From Rutidosis leptorrhynchoides (lineage: Eukaryota > Streptophyta > Magnoliopsida > Asterales > Asteraceae): a stretch of DNA of 64,000 bases. Position 1 is the stretch's first letter, and the number at the start of each line of letters is the position of its first letter. The stretch spans positions 26,736,001-26,800,000 of the forward strand of contig NC_092341.1 of NCBI RefSeq assembly GCF_046630445.1, written 5' to 3'. The notes below the pieces were generated by a model. It did not search any database and was not told the origin of the DNA. It saw only the letters and a program-made list of their open reading frames with translations. The translations under genes were made by a program, and so were the position numbers. Below are positions 38,817 to 55,023 of this stretch, in pieces.

Positions 38817-39001
38817 AGCGTGTCGTCTAAAAATGTCGGGAACTGGTCGATCTTTTTCGCATTTTGAGACTTTCCGGACAGACCCGAAGGGCGCGCCGCG
38901 CGGCCATCCTGGCGCGCCGCGCCAGTTCACTGTGCAGTAATATTTTTTTTTATTTTGTATTTTTCACGTGGTTTGCTCGCGGGTTAGTTTGGGTTGTTAC
39001 A
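38817..39001 (+). repeat. 3' LTR of the chromovirus, final part
   Basis: This continues the chromovirus LTR after the nested insertion. It includes a double GCGCGCCGCGC block (38888-38922) and ends GGTTGTTACA, followed by the duplication ACTCA. Confidence 0.9.
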
Positions 39002-41099
39002 ACTCAGTTTCCGAGTGTTTTCAGGTGCATAACTGTATGCATAAATCTTTCCTTTCGTAAATAAAGTGGGGTTGATTCATCTTCCCGATTGAGGTGTTTT
39101 CAAGAATCATGAAAGGTTTGAATCGCAGATTGTAATCGTCAAGATACAAATGAGGTTTAAGATGAAATCAAGTGGCAAGCTTGAAGAATTGTTTAGTTTC
39201 ATATGTTATAATCAGTATTTTAATTCATTTTAATTGTCCAATGTTAGTAGTCCACAGTTGATAGTCCACAGTTAACAGTCCAATAATTCATATATAGCTT
39301 AATATATAATATTCGAATTAATTAATACGTATCGTGACCCGTGTACATATCTCATACTCTATCACAACTCAAAGTATATATATTATTGTAGAATTAACCT
39401 CAACCCTGTATAGCTAACTCACGCATTACTGCATATAGAGTGTCTATGGTTATTCCAAATAATATATATAGATGCGTCGATATGATATGTCAAAACATTG
39501 TATACGTGTCCCGATATTTAAAGTGCGTAAACTAAATAACAGAAATTAAATGACGATAAATAAAATTGCGATAATTAAATTGCAATAAATAAACTGCGAT
39601 AAATAAAATGTAATCAGTTAGCTGAAAACAGTTAGCGTGGATTCTTAACAAAATTTCTCATAGTTAATTTGTTTTTTCTAACAAATTTTATTTTGTCAAA
39701 TGTTTTCTTCATTATGCCACTTGTTGGATTCTGATAGGTCAAAATCTAAATATGAAATTGAATGAAAAGGGTTATTTGGTGGTGAACGGATTCGTATATC
39801 TTGTGGATGTAAGTAGGATAGTAAGTGACTGTTGAATCAGATTCGAAGAATGTAGAATGTAACTTATTAATGTGAAATCTAAATATTCCTCGGGTATTAC
39901 CTACCCATTAAAATATTTTCACCATTAACAGTTTGTACAAAAGAAATTTTAAATTACAATCTTTATGAAAACATATATACTTATATATTTTCTTCAGATG
40001 TAATCATGGATTTAATGAGTTAATATGATATTAAACTCGTCTGATTTATGGTTAGAACTAGATTACATATTCTCTAAAACTTTAGAAATTACATAATCTC
40101 CATGTCGAGCGAAGATAATCGATGAAGAACGATATGTAGAACGAAGATAAAGTAGATAGAACGATACGTAGAACGATGATTATGCTCGAGGTACAGAATG
40201 AGATGTTGAGGCATGGTTTGTTGATGGTACTGGTGCTGTTACTGATGGTACTGTTGATGCCGGTGATGTTGCTAAAGCTGGTAAATTTTGCACCATATTC
40301 TTCAAATTGATTTCTCGAGCGCGAAGTTCGTTGACTTCTTCTATTACACCGGGGTGATTGGCGGTTGGAATGAACGGATCAATAAGATTCAGAATTTGAG
40401 ATAGTATATAATCATGGCAAGATATCCGGGGAATGAGGGTGAAAATGGTGTTTCGGACTGGTTCGCTGATAAGTGCTTCAGGTTCATCGCCAAGAGGTAA
40501 ATTCGGTTGGTGAAAAGGATCGCCTTCTTCGTGTCTCCATTGATTAAGTCGACTACGAACTCATCAGATGAAATGGGGATGGATGATTGGTTGATTCATT
40601 CTGGTGACACTGCTTTCGGAGCTTAGGTGAAACTCCATATCGGAATAGCTGTCGGAATCCGAGGAATTCGAACTGGTTGAGGGATCCATCTCGTACGATC
40701 AGATGGAGGATTTTTCGATATGAAATGATTTTATAGGATGTAGATTAGTACCCTCCAATACATAATTTACATATGCATATATAATACTAAAATCCTATAA
40801 GTTACGGAGGAATCTACGGAATATGTTAGGCAAAGTTTACACTAACAGATATGCTAAGATATGAATTTTTTCTATACACTATTCATGCAATCAATGCAGT
40901 AAGATGTGTCTAGACTAGGAATGATAAGCAGGTAATTTCCTAAGGATAATAAGTAGATGATTTTCGACACGAATGATAAGCAAAACTTTTGACATGCAGA
41001 CACGGTCGAAGTCCAAACTCACTAATGCATCTAAACAACTATCAGTTAGACACACTAATGCAAGACCTGGTTCGCTAAGACCACCGCTCTAATACCACA
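39002..41099 (-). mobile_element. Internal region of the large derivative, 5' side, with gag-like remnant
   Basis: The minus strand starts at the right LTR with the primer site TGGTATTAGAGC (41086-41097, one mismatch to the Met-tRNA site). From about 40700 down to 40180 it carries gag-like N-terminal coding: MDPSTSSNSSDSDSYSDMEF, then EGDPFHQPNLPLGDEPEALI and VNELRAREINLKNMVQNLPA. This Ser/Asp-rich leader style occurs in Tekay-like gags. It is broken and the rest of gag is missing. From 40100 to 39007 nothing recognisable is seen. Confidence 0.65.
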
Positions 41100-45758
<4,659 letters not shown>

Positions 45759-47723
45759 GCGCTCTCTTAACCCTTGCTATTTTTTGTGATCCTGTCTAGT
45801 AAATTTTTACGAATGCGCACTAAACACTCTTAAAATCCGTTATAAAGTTTTACTAACAATTGTTGCTTTATGTAAATAACAATTACAAAAAATAATTGCT
45901 CAAATGACACTAAAATCAACGAAAATTGTCATTCTGATCATTCAAAACTTTTAAATTATTGAGATTTTTAACCATTAAGCAATTAATTATATGGAGTAAT
46001 ATATATCTTATTAATTGCAACCTTCACGAGTTACGAAAATATACTAGTTCACCTTCATAAACAATCAAACTTATATTTTTTTTTATATATAAGATATTCA
46101 AAAGAAGATCTTCAAATAATAAGGGTTCTAATTTTTTTAGTTTTTAACAAGAATCTATTTTGTTATATATTTATTATTTTTAATTGTAATTATGAGATTG
46201 TTTGAGTGTTTAAACAAATGTACGAAGATTCATTGATAAGCAAGAAGTGACGTCATAGGACAAAGGCTTTCACAACACCACAAAAGATCATTCGATACGT
46301 ACGTATAAAAAATCAAATCAAACAATTTAAGCACTGTTTAACGAGAGATTTTAAAGACCTTAATTATACAACACGTCGTCCTGGCCATACTGGTACGTAC
46401 TAACAATAGCATGCACCATCAGTAAATTGTGACCCCTCCTGAACCTCGTAAATCAAATAAACGACCCAGCTCCTCATTATTAACCACCAGTTTTAACTGG
46501 TTAGCCATCAGTATGGTATGGCCAGTCAGCCGGTCCAAATAATCCTATTTCACCTACCAACCCCCCAACACCTTACTTGTCCATTTACTAACATCACCCC
46601 GTTTACTATTTGTCATAGTAAAATACGGAGTAAATTTATTTCAAATAAAAGCATCATCTTACGCTTCATAGCCTTTTGAAAACATCATCTCATGTTTATC
46701 ATACATCGGTAAAAGAATTTTTTGGATCATCCTTACGCTTTATCTAATAATTATTATTCTTAAGAGAAATGTTTTCACCACTTAAGTGTATAATCATAGG
46801 TATCTTCGGAACATGTGCCAGTGTGCAGCCAAACAGAACCCCGAATTTTTAAGGGGTCCAAAATTTTAAAAAAATCTATGAAATAATTTATTTATTTATA
46901 TATTGTAATAGAGTATTCTACTTGCCGTCTACCATGTCACAAGAAAAACTTTATTAGATTGACATTTACAGGTATTGTAACAATACAATAAGAGTATTGA
47001 TTATAAAGAGTTGACCTATAACATCGTTACAAAAAATGTTCGAATGATATTTTATATATTAGAGAGTTTACTTATAAAGAATTTTTTGCAACTATTTAAA
47101 AATAACACTTTGCTACTTGTTCTGAAATTTTTTAATTCTATTAACTACGCTATTATAGTATTATATTTTATATACCTATTGAAAAATTTAATGTTACAAG
47201 AACTCATTTTTATGTTTGAACAGGCATCGGGGGCGAATTTGGTCATGTTCTAAATATGTCATGGAACAGAGATCATAATTCATAGGGGCCCAAAAAAATT
47301 CAATATTTTTTAAATATAGTGATCGGCCCATTAAATGGTCGAGAAAAAATATAATAAAAAAAAAATACTAACCTCATACACGCGGTTCCCGATTTCCTTC
47401 CCCATTCAAATTTGTGCAGTCCTTATATATATAATTGTTTCATATTAGGTTTTTTGTAATTCTTATTTTAAAAGATGCTAGTACTTGTGAGATTATTAGT
47501 ATTATTGAATTTATTATTCACTATATATTGAAAAATTTTATTATACAAAAGGCCTAGTTTATATATGTTGAACATGGTCATAATTTTAATGAGACGGCCC
47601 TAACATGCCTCCAAAATTGGCGTGACGTCCATGTGTATAATATAAAGTGAAAGAATTTTATTTTAGTGGAGTATAAGGTGGTGTTAAGATAACTCCTTTT
47701 GGGCAGATTTCTTAATTCAAGAA

Positions 47724-47813
47724 TTCAACTCGAAAAGCTACTGATCAAATAGTCCAAGCTTTACCGAGTTCAACTCGATAGTCTACTGATCAAATAGTCC
47801 AAGCTTTACCAAG
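47724..47813. repeat. Two tandem 45-bp units
   Basis: Both units begin TTCAACTCGA and share CTACTGATCAAATAGTCCAA, with only a few mismatches between copies. This is a simple local duplication of unknown role. Confidence 0.85.
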
Positions 47814-48419
47814 TCAATTTTGAGTAGTTCAATTCATGAGTTCTCTCGACTTGATTAGACTAGACTCTTATGAAAAGTATGTTCATATGTAAAACAATAT
47901 AAGCTTGTTGAAGAGTACTAACATAACTACTATCATGAAACATAGAGTATCTTAATATGACGTGAATTAAATATTAAATATATTGAATAATCTTTAGTTT
48001 CTACCTAATTCTATCTCGACTTCAACGTGTTCTTTTTCAGGGTATCAAAAATAATAACGTATTGTATAAAGTTTAATTACATGCATTTAGATCAAACCTC
48101 TTTACAAAAAAAAAAGTACTCGTAACATTGCATGAATATAATGAAGAGGTTCGGATTACTTTAAACATATTCACCATATATACTATATACGGAATATTAC
48201 ATACTCGATATGTATTTATCTAAGATGTAAATGATTTTTTGGTTTCAGGTTCACCAACATGTACGACATATAAGCTCATGAGTTTCATATTACTCTAAAA
48301 CTAATTGGTGATAGAGTGAGCTTTCCATAAACTTATATACATACATTTCTTTCTGTCAGTTTTCGATGTGGGACTACTTTGCATTTCCTTAATCGATTAT
48401 CTCCAACATATTTTTCTTT

Positions 48420-48523
<104 letters not shown>

Positions 48524-49090
48524 AGTACGATTCATCCATAAACAAGCGTACACTGATATAAATCGAATCAGATAGTTAATTATGCATTACAATTAACTAA
48601 ACCAAATTCAAAAATTATAAGTTTAAACGTAGCCTATAAATAATTAATTAAGTAATTATTAATGAATAATTATTAGTTATAAATTATTTATGAATTAATT
48701 AAATAAATAGTTAACTAAAAAGTGTTTTGCTAAAGTATACTCTCGTAGGATACTATTTATTGAACTCTGATTTTTTTTTATTATATAGAATCATTTTTTA
48801 TTTAATAATTAATTGACGGAATATAAGAGCATGGGGTGTGGGAACAAGCAAACCAGCGTCGGAATCCCATTTTTTTCACCATCGACCGTCGCCACCACAC
48901 CCGACCGGCGTCGGTGCAGTGTCGACCTGGCCGGCGTCGGGTGCAAGACTTTGGGTTGTTGATGATTAAGTGGGCTCCATTTTCAAATTTCTAGCCGTTG
49001 CATTCGGTTTTTTTTTTCTTTTTTTTTTAAATAACACATTAAACCTCTATAAATACACACACAAATCACATTCTATATACTCACACAAAC

Positions 49091-50610
49091 ATAAACTATA
49101 ACTATATTGTATAAAAAAAAAAAAAAAAAGCTCTCTGTAGATCTATTTTTTTTCTTCCTATTCTTCTTCTCCGGCTACTGCTTCCTGTCACCGGCCGTCC
49201 CTCTCCTTCTCTTCCTTTCGCCGATTTGCAAGGTTTGTGATGTTTCCCTCTTCGACCATCGGCATCTCACCAGTGGTTCGGTTTTACCGTTTTCTTGTCT
49301 GAATAAGTTCATCCGCCTCTACCTTCTGTCGAATTGAGGTCCGCTTGGCTCCTCCAGTTTCAGTTCCGGCTAACAGGCGGCGATTCTGTGTGTTTTGTTC
49401 ACGGGATCTGTTACTTGGTTTTGGATCGGAGTGGTTTTGTTTGTCCTTCGTTTTAGGGAAGGTTTTATCTTTGTGGATCTGTGTTTGTGCCGTTTAATCG
49501 GGATCTTTTTCTGGGCGGGTGTAGGCGGCGAGCTCCGGCAGGAGCTCTACACTCTTTTAGGACGGTTTTGGTTGTATGGTTGTAGGCTTTGTTCCACTTG
49601 GAGGGTGTTTGAAGTGTGTTTGTGTTGAAACTTGAGATTTCGATGATGATGATGATGACTGTCGGCGGCTACTTTATGTTGTTGGTGACTAGCAGCCAAA
49701 GTTGGTTGTTTGTGTCATTGGCTGTACGAGGTGGCTGCTGGCGGCTACAATTTGTGGTTGGCGGCGTTGCTGCTACTGATGCGATTGGTGGCTGCTGGCG
49801 GTCACTAGTGGCTACCGACGGCTGTTGGCGGCAACTAGTGATAGCCGACAGTTGACGATGGCATTTGTCGTGGTTGGCTGCCGCTGGTTTCTATTGTGGT
49901 GGCTGGTATTCGCTGGTGGCTGCTGGTTTTACTGGCGGACATCGGCGAATGCCGGTTGTTTGTTTTGATTGTCGGAATCTGCGGGTTTGTAATTGTCCCC
50001 AGAAAATTCGGCGATGATAGCTGGGTCTCTATTGGTTTGACGTCGTTATTTGTACTATTCGGTTGTCGTTCAGCTGTAGTGTTCATGCCTATCCCGTAGT
50101 CGAGTCTATTCGGGTGGATTCGATGTCGTTGCCGACGTGTGTTAACTTGTTGATCATGGTAAATTGATGCTTTTTGAAGTTGTTCTCTTGGGATCCTTTT
50201 TTCCGCTCGAACGGAGTTTTGAACTTACTTGATGAGCTTGTGGTTCTCTGGTTAGGAGTGTTATGTGGTTCTTCGGGTGCGAGAGGTTACTTTGATTTGC
50301 AGGCCTCGGGTTAGGTGCTGCTGGAGTGCCCGGCGTTCATTTTAGTGTGCGGCTTTTAAGTAGTGGATTTTTGGCGTTAGATACGTTCCCGGTTTTATGT
50401 AATGTTTAGATTTAGGTTTGGTGATTATACGTTTGTAGTGTCTTTACATTTTCAATGTGCTCGCTCTCTTTCAATCAATGTTTTTCGTCCAATGCTTGTA
50501 GGACGATCAGAGCGAGCCCTTACAATTTCAATCTTTGTCGTTTGTATGTATCACCGGATCTTTACGATCTTTATATTTATATATTAATATTTTTCGCCGT
50601 AAAAAAAAAA
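49091..50610 (+). mobile_element. LINE-type retroposed segment with poly(A) tail and ~16-bp target duplication
   Basis: The sequence ATATACTCACACAAAC occurs at 49075-49090 and again at 50610-50625. The right copy directly follows a run of ten A's, as in target-primed reverse transcription. The 1.5-kb insert is richer in G+C than its surroundings. It has a pyrimidine-rich start and a GGCGGC/GGCTGCTGG-rich middle (about 49640-49930), and ends TATTTTTCGCCGT before the A's, resembling plant L1 3' ends. No endonuclease or RT domain is seen, so it is either a non-autonomous LINE derivative or a retroposed transcript of unknown origin. It separates the Harbinger 5' end from its nuclease gene. Confidence 0.65.
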
Positions 50611-50675
50611 TATACTCACACAAACCTCACTTCTCTCATTTTTTATACAATACAAATAATAGTTTATAAAATATA

Positions 50676-51973
50676 ATGTCTTATTCATCTTCCGACGATG
50701 AGTATACGATTCTTGCACTCGAAATGTTAGAGGCCGATCAAAGTGATGAGGGGGATAGTTCTAATGTTCGTTTAACGCGACGCTATGTCAGACGTGAGAT
50801 CACCATGAAGCACATGATCGCCTCATAAGAGACTATTTTGCTGAACGTCCGAAGTATAGCGAAGTGGAGTTCAAACGTCGATTTCGAATGAGGAGACGTG
50901 TATTCAACCGAATTATGGAAGGTATATTAAATTTTTCTGTAAATCGTCTACCTAAATATTTTGAATGGTTTCATGTTAGACCTGATTGCCGTGGCGAGTT
51001 AAGCATTAGTACACATTTAAAAATAACGACGGCACTTCGTCAGTTGGCATACAGTTATGCACCCGATGCGTTAGACGAGTATTTACAAATGTCGGAACGT
51101 GTAGCTCGTGAAAGTTTACAGAATTTTTGTAGATGTATTACTGTTTTATATTCAAATGATTATATGCGCAAGCCTACTCGTGAGGACATGGAACGTTTAT
51201 ACGAGGTTCATGAGGAAAAGCATGACTTTCCCGGCATGCTAGGTAGTATAGATTGTATGCATTGGGTTTGAGGAAAATGTCCGGTTGCATGGCAAGGCCA
51301 ATTTAAGCGAGGAGATCATAGTCATCCAACAATTATGCTTGAAGTCGTTGCCTCGTATGATAATTGGATATGGCATGCTTATTTTGGGGTTGCTGGGTCA
51401 AACAATGACATAAATGTGTTAAATACCAGTCCTTTGTTCGAATCGATGCTTAATGATAATTTCCTAGACATCCCTTATGTTATTAATGGTGTGGAGTACA
51501 AAAGGGGTTATTATTTAGTGGATGGGATTTACCCTCAATGGGCATCGTTTGTTAAAGCGTATTCGAGTGCAGCTGATCCAAAGAGTAAATACTTTTCACG
51601 CAAACAATCTAAGGCACGAAAGGATGTTGAGAGGACTTTTGGTATTTTACAAGGACGTTGACATATACTACAACAACCTGCAAGGGCTTATTCGTTGAAG
51701 GCTATTCAAAGAATTATGTATGCGTGTATCATAATGCATAACATGATAGTTGAAGATAATGGGTTCAACATTTCTGAGAATAATTGGGTGTATGAACCGG
51801 TTCAGAACATACAAACTACTTGGTACGATAGATGTGAAGAGTATAAAGCCAGGACGAAGGAAATACATGATCAGGAGGTGCATAAACGTTTACGAGGCGA
51901 TTTAGTCGAACATGTTTGGGCTATTCGAGCTCAGGAGGAGGAAGAGGAGGCGGAGGATGAGGGGGAAGAGTGA
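50676..51973 (+). pseudogene. Harbinger nuclease (DDE_Tnp_4 / HARBI1-like), degraded
   Basis: This is the transposase of the PIF/Harbinger element, a DDE nuclease that cuts at the element ends. The N-terminus MSYSSSDDEYTILALEM is Ser/Asp-rich. Then come FRMRRRVFNRIMEGI, the helical region TALRQLAYSYAPDALDEYLQ, and the catalytic motifs GSIDCMHW (first Asp), GSNNDINVL (second Asp) and ERTFGILQGR (Glu). An acidic C-terminus ends AEDEGEE. The length of about 430 codons is normal. One frameshift lies at about 50790-50828 and two in-frame TGA codons lie at 51269-51271 and 51659-51661, the latter both where relatives have Trp (TGG). It is a pseudogene of recent decay. The similarity to the ALP1/HARBI1 host genes is one of superfamily only. 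Confidence 0.92.
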
Positions 51974-52452
51974 AATTGGTCGAACATCTTTGGGCTATTC
52001 GAGTTACAAATAACGTCTTTATTATGCATTGTATTTTTATTTTGTAGTTTAATTTTTAATTATGTAACTTTTTTTTTTATTATTAATGAAGTTTATTTTG
52101 TGTTAATATTGTTTTTTTAAATAATTAAATTAATTTTAAAAAATAATTAAATAATAATAACATACAATATTTTATCTTTCCAAGACACTGAACTGACATT
52201 CTTCCCAATTCCCCTGTTTTTTTCACCAGTGTCAGTTTTTAGTGTCAGTCCAGTCAGCGTTCAGTCATCAGCAAGACACTGAACTAACACTGAACTGACG
52301 CGTCACCACACCTAGTGCTCTAATATTTACCATTTTTATGAATGCATTAGTTATACATTTTAATATTTGAAAAAACTACAAGTTTATTAAATGCATCTTA
52401 ATCTTAACTTATACGAAATTATAAGTTTATTAAATGCATCTTAAGATATACT

Positions 52453-52775
52453 CAGTGTTGTAAAAGTCGTCCGACTTGACCGACGCGTCGGTCGATGCGT
52501 CGTTTTTTTGGGTTCTCCGTCCCGTTTTTTCTGAAAAAGACTCAAAAGACGGTTAGAGCTAAAAGTTCGGCCAAAGTCTGTCAAATACGGTCAAAAACGG
52601 TCAAAGTCAGTCAAATTTTCGTCAAGATCTGATATATTTGAAAATTAGGGTTTGTTTTAATAAAGTCAACGTTGGTCAACGACTGATGTGTCCCCGACGT
52701 GTCCCCCGACTCGGCCGACGCATCCTTTTTAGGTCTCGACCGATGCGTCCCCGACTCGCGACTTTTACAACCTTG
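52453..52775. mobile_element. hAT-type MITE, second copy, 8-bp duplication
   Basis: The 323-bp element starts CAGTGTTGTAAAAGTCG and ends CGACTTTTACAACCTTG. It is flanked by GATATACT (52445-52452) and AATATACT (52776-52783), 7 of 8 identical. Its ends match those of the MITE at 19854-20185, and the interior shares GTCAAAAACGGTCAAAG-type repeats, so both belong to one family. It has no coding capacity. Confidence 0.87.
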
Positions 52776-52807
52776 AATATACTACAATGACATATGTTAA
52801 CAAAACA

Positions 52808-52872
<65 letters not shown>

Positions 52873-53295
52873 TATTAATTTAATTTACATAATTATTAAT
52901 TAATTTAATTATTGGCAAAATGTGTAGCTAGATCGACAAGGAGACTCAAATCATGTGTTTTTTTTTTTTTGGAAAATCCATCAAACCAATCAAGTAACAG
53001 TCGGATGTCTAGTAGTAATAAATATCATCCCACTTTGTATACGCTATAAATTCTTGTTACGAGTGACACTCGAACATACGCTCATTTTAACTAAAGATTT
53101 CACATAGCGAATCCGAGCTTCTATAAATATTGGATAGCACTAAACTATTAGCTCATTAGTAATTAATTTAATTATTGACATAAAAACAAAATAAAGCTAT
53201 ACATAACCCTTCCTTACATATTGTGGCCATATCTAAATTTACAAACACCCGTTTGCAAGATATGGAGAATCATAATGGGTCGGGTCGAAAGTGAG
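52776..53295. other. Upstream region of the ERF gene
   Basis: This is AT-rich DNA with a (TA)n tract at 52813-52875 and a T-run at about 52958-52970. No gene is seen. It would hold the distal promoter of the ERF gene. I see no motif here I can name with confidence. Confidence 0.5.
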
Positions 53296-53303
53296 TATAA
53301 ATA
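53296..53303 (+). promoter_or_regulatory. TATA box of the ERF gene
   Basis: TATAAATA lies 124 bp before the start codon. A C/T-rich leader with repeated CACTTACTTC and ACACCAC follows. Transcription would start near 53330, giving a 5' UTR of roughly 95 nt. Confidence 0.65.
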
Positions 53304-53426
53304 ATGGACATGCGATAGTTCATCACTCCCCATGCACACCACTTACTTCTTCGATTTTGTATTGTGTTTCATTTGTCTGCTATACATACATAAATAAGAC
53401 AAATAACCTTCTATACAAGTACTACC

Positions 53427-54720
53427 ATGAACACTCTCTTTCAAACCCTTCCCTTTTTCCCTACCAACAACTCAAATTCTTTTTCTTTAATTGATCAATT
53501 TCCTCTTTTTCACTACACCAACAACCCTTCATTTCCGGCTCAATATCTCGCCCCTTCTCCGGTAGCTAATATCTCGCCGGAGTATAACCATCATCCTACC
53601 GTTCTTGAAGGCATCGCTGCTGTCGTCGGAGAACGTGTGCTCTTTGGAAATCATATATCCCCGGCTGGTAATTAAGCTTCATAAATAAATGTGCTACATA
53701 TTTTTTTAACGTGAAATTTATCTTCTTTTATTATACATCAAATTAAAGATGTTAAAAATTATGTTAAATGTATGAATAATGATAATGTAGTAAGTTTATT
53801 TTAATCCATAAATAAGGTACTAAAGAGATATATATGCATAACAAAAAAAAAAAAAGATTTTTTTTTTGTTCGTGCATTCTTAAATATGAACACGAATCTT
53901 AAAAAAGACATCTTTTTACTTCTACATATATGTGAAAAAAAAACTAAAAAAATTCACGTTGACAATTTAAAAATGTGTATGAAGCAAGTTATTTGTTGTA
54001 TTGACACATTCTACTATGTAATATCGTGATAAATTTTGTAAAAATACATTAAATATTAAACAATGTATTCATTAAGAAAATGTGTGAATACATTTCGGGG
54101 TAAAAAATAAAAATGTGTATAAATCGAGTTATTTGTTTGTAGGAACCGATTCTAGTACTACCGTGCAAAGTGTCACAAAAGAAATGAAATATCGGTCAAC
54201 GAACGATGGTGGGGTCCAAAAGAGCTATAGAGGCGTACGAAAAAGGCCATGGGGGCGATGGTCAGCGGAGATACGCGACAGAATAGGGCGGTGCCGCCAC
54301 TGGCTAGGGACATTTGACACGGCAGAGGAGGCGGCTCGTGCTTACGATGCTGCAGCAAGACGATTACGAGGATCAAAGGCTAGGACTAATTTTGAAATAC
54401 CATCAGTGTTTCCATTGTCTACAACTACGAATGCAACGTCACCATCCACGTCAGCTTCTTCGTCATCGGCTGAAGCTAAAAAGAGAAAAATTAGCAGTGA
54501 GAAGAGTAAGTGTCATGTGGTGACGTCAGTGGCTCAGTTGTTTAGTAATTCTGGTTCAATGAGAATGAGGAGTAATATGACTATGAACACTAGTAGTTGT
54601 TGTAGTACTGATCAAGTAACAACATATGAGGATAATGAGTATAATAGTGGTGTAGAGATTGATTTAAATCTTGGCACTCAATTGAACAAAAGAGCTAAAT
54701 CTGTTTGTACTTATGATTAA
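53427..54720 (+). CDS. AP2/ERF-domain transcription factor, ERF type, two exons (272 aa)
   Basis: This is a plant nuclear transcription factor expected to bind GCC-box-like DNA. Exon 1 (53427-53667) encodes [20 protein letters not shown] and the following Ser/Pro-rich region. A GT-AG intron (53668-54142) splits codon 81, and exon 2 (54143-54720) continues [10 protein letters not shown] in frame. The AP2 domain (about residues 109-165) reads [18 protein letters not shown] then [20 protein letters not shown] and [11 protein letters not shown]. Ala and Asp in WSAEIRD mark the ERF rather than the DREB class. A Ser-rich stretch and a basic KKRK follow. Near the C-terminus [10 protein letters not shown] resembles an EAR repression motif, so a repressor role is possible. 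The frame is whole, with a TATA box upstream. It is the only convincing host gene here. The subgroup is not certain, so no symbol is given. Confidence 0.93.
53668..54142 (+). other. Intron of the ERF gene
   Basis: It begins GTAATTAAGC and ends TTTGTTTGTAG, 475 bp, strongly AT-rich as in plant introns. Splicing joins phase-1 codon parts G and GA to give Gly81. Without splicing, the first frame stops just after the donor site, and the AP2 part would lack a good start. Most ERF genes have no intron, so this helps narrow the subgroup. Confidence 0.85.
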
Positions 54721-55023
54721 TTAGTTCCATCTAATGTAATGTAATCTAAGTACAGTAACGGTACTATATGTATATCATGTTAAAATGTCTAATTATTAGG
54801 ACTTGTTTAGTCTAGTACTTTAATTCGTCAAAAGATTCAAGTAACTATCATGGTTTAATTGTTTTTTTTTTTTTAAATAAAGCTTTTCTAATAACGAAAT
54901 TTTCATAAAAATTAAAGAACCAAGTAAATAATGAACACGAAACCAACATGCAAGCTAGCATCGCGCCTAGAAAGTTATAACAAAACAACAAAACTACAAC
55001 AACCTAGCATTCACGAAACTATC
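54721..55023 (+). terminator. ERF 3' flank with likely poly(A) signal
   Basis: After the TAA stop the region is AT-rich. AATAAA occurs at about 54876-54881, near a long T run. This is a plausible 3' end signal about 160 bp after the stop. Other AT-rich signals cannot be excluded. Confidence 0.4.

Larger units (their letters stand above)
22957..39001 (+). mobile_element. Tekay-like chromovirus (Ty3/Gypsy), nearly whole, with a nested insertion
   Basis: 5' LTR 22957-24991, primer site 24994-25005, gag-pol about 25332-29812, PPT 29811-29824, and a 3' LTR starting at 29825 and ending at 39001. The 3' LTR is split by another element (31706-38816). Target duplications ACTCA at 22952-22956 and 39002-39006 are perfect. 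The polyprotein has gag with two zinc knuckles, protease, RT, RNase H, integrase and a C-terminal chromodomain-like tail, the chromovirus order. The LTRs differ by about 1-2% by eye, suggesting insertion within roughly the last million years under common plant rates (inference). The coding region has about two breaks, so it is probably not autonomous now. Confidence 0.93.
48827..52320 (+). mobile_element. PIF/Harbinger DNA transposon, decayed, TAA duplication
   Basis: The ends GAGCATGGGGTGTGG and CCACACCTAGTGCTC form imperfect terminal inverted repeats (about 12 of 15 match). They are flanked by the 3-bp duplication TAA (48824-48826 and 52321-52323), the Harbinger hallmark. Inside is one Harbinger nuclease gene (about 50676-51973) with stops, and a poly(A)-ended retroposed segment in the leader. 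The Myb-like DNA-binding partner that autonomous Harbinger elements carry is not found. The element is therefore non-autonomous, although its nuclease is still well conserved at the catalytic sites. Confidence 0.85.

Noticed and set aside
46790-47300. Possible hAT or LINE remnant around GGGGTCCAAAATTTT and GGGGCCCAAAAAAATTC
   Set aside because: No inverted ends, duplication or coding similarity could be identified; it is left as unassigned intergenic DNA.
51269-51661. Recoding of TGA in the Harbinger nuclease
   Set aside because: A frameshift is also present, no recoding element is seen, and TGG-to-TGA decay explains both sites more simply.
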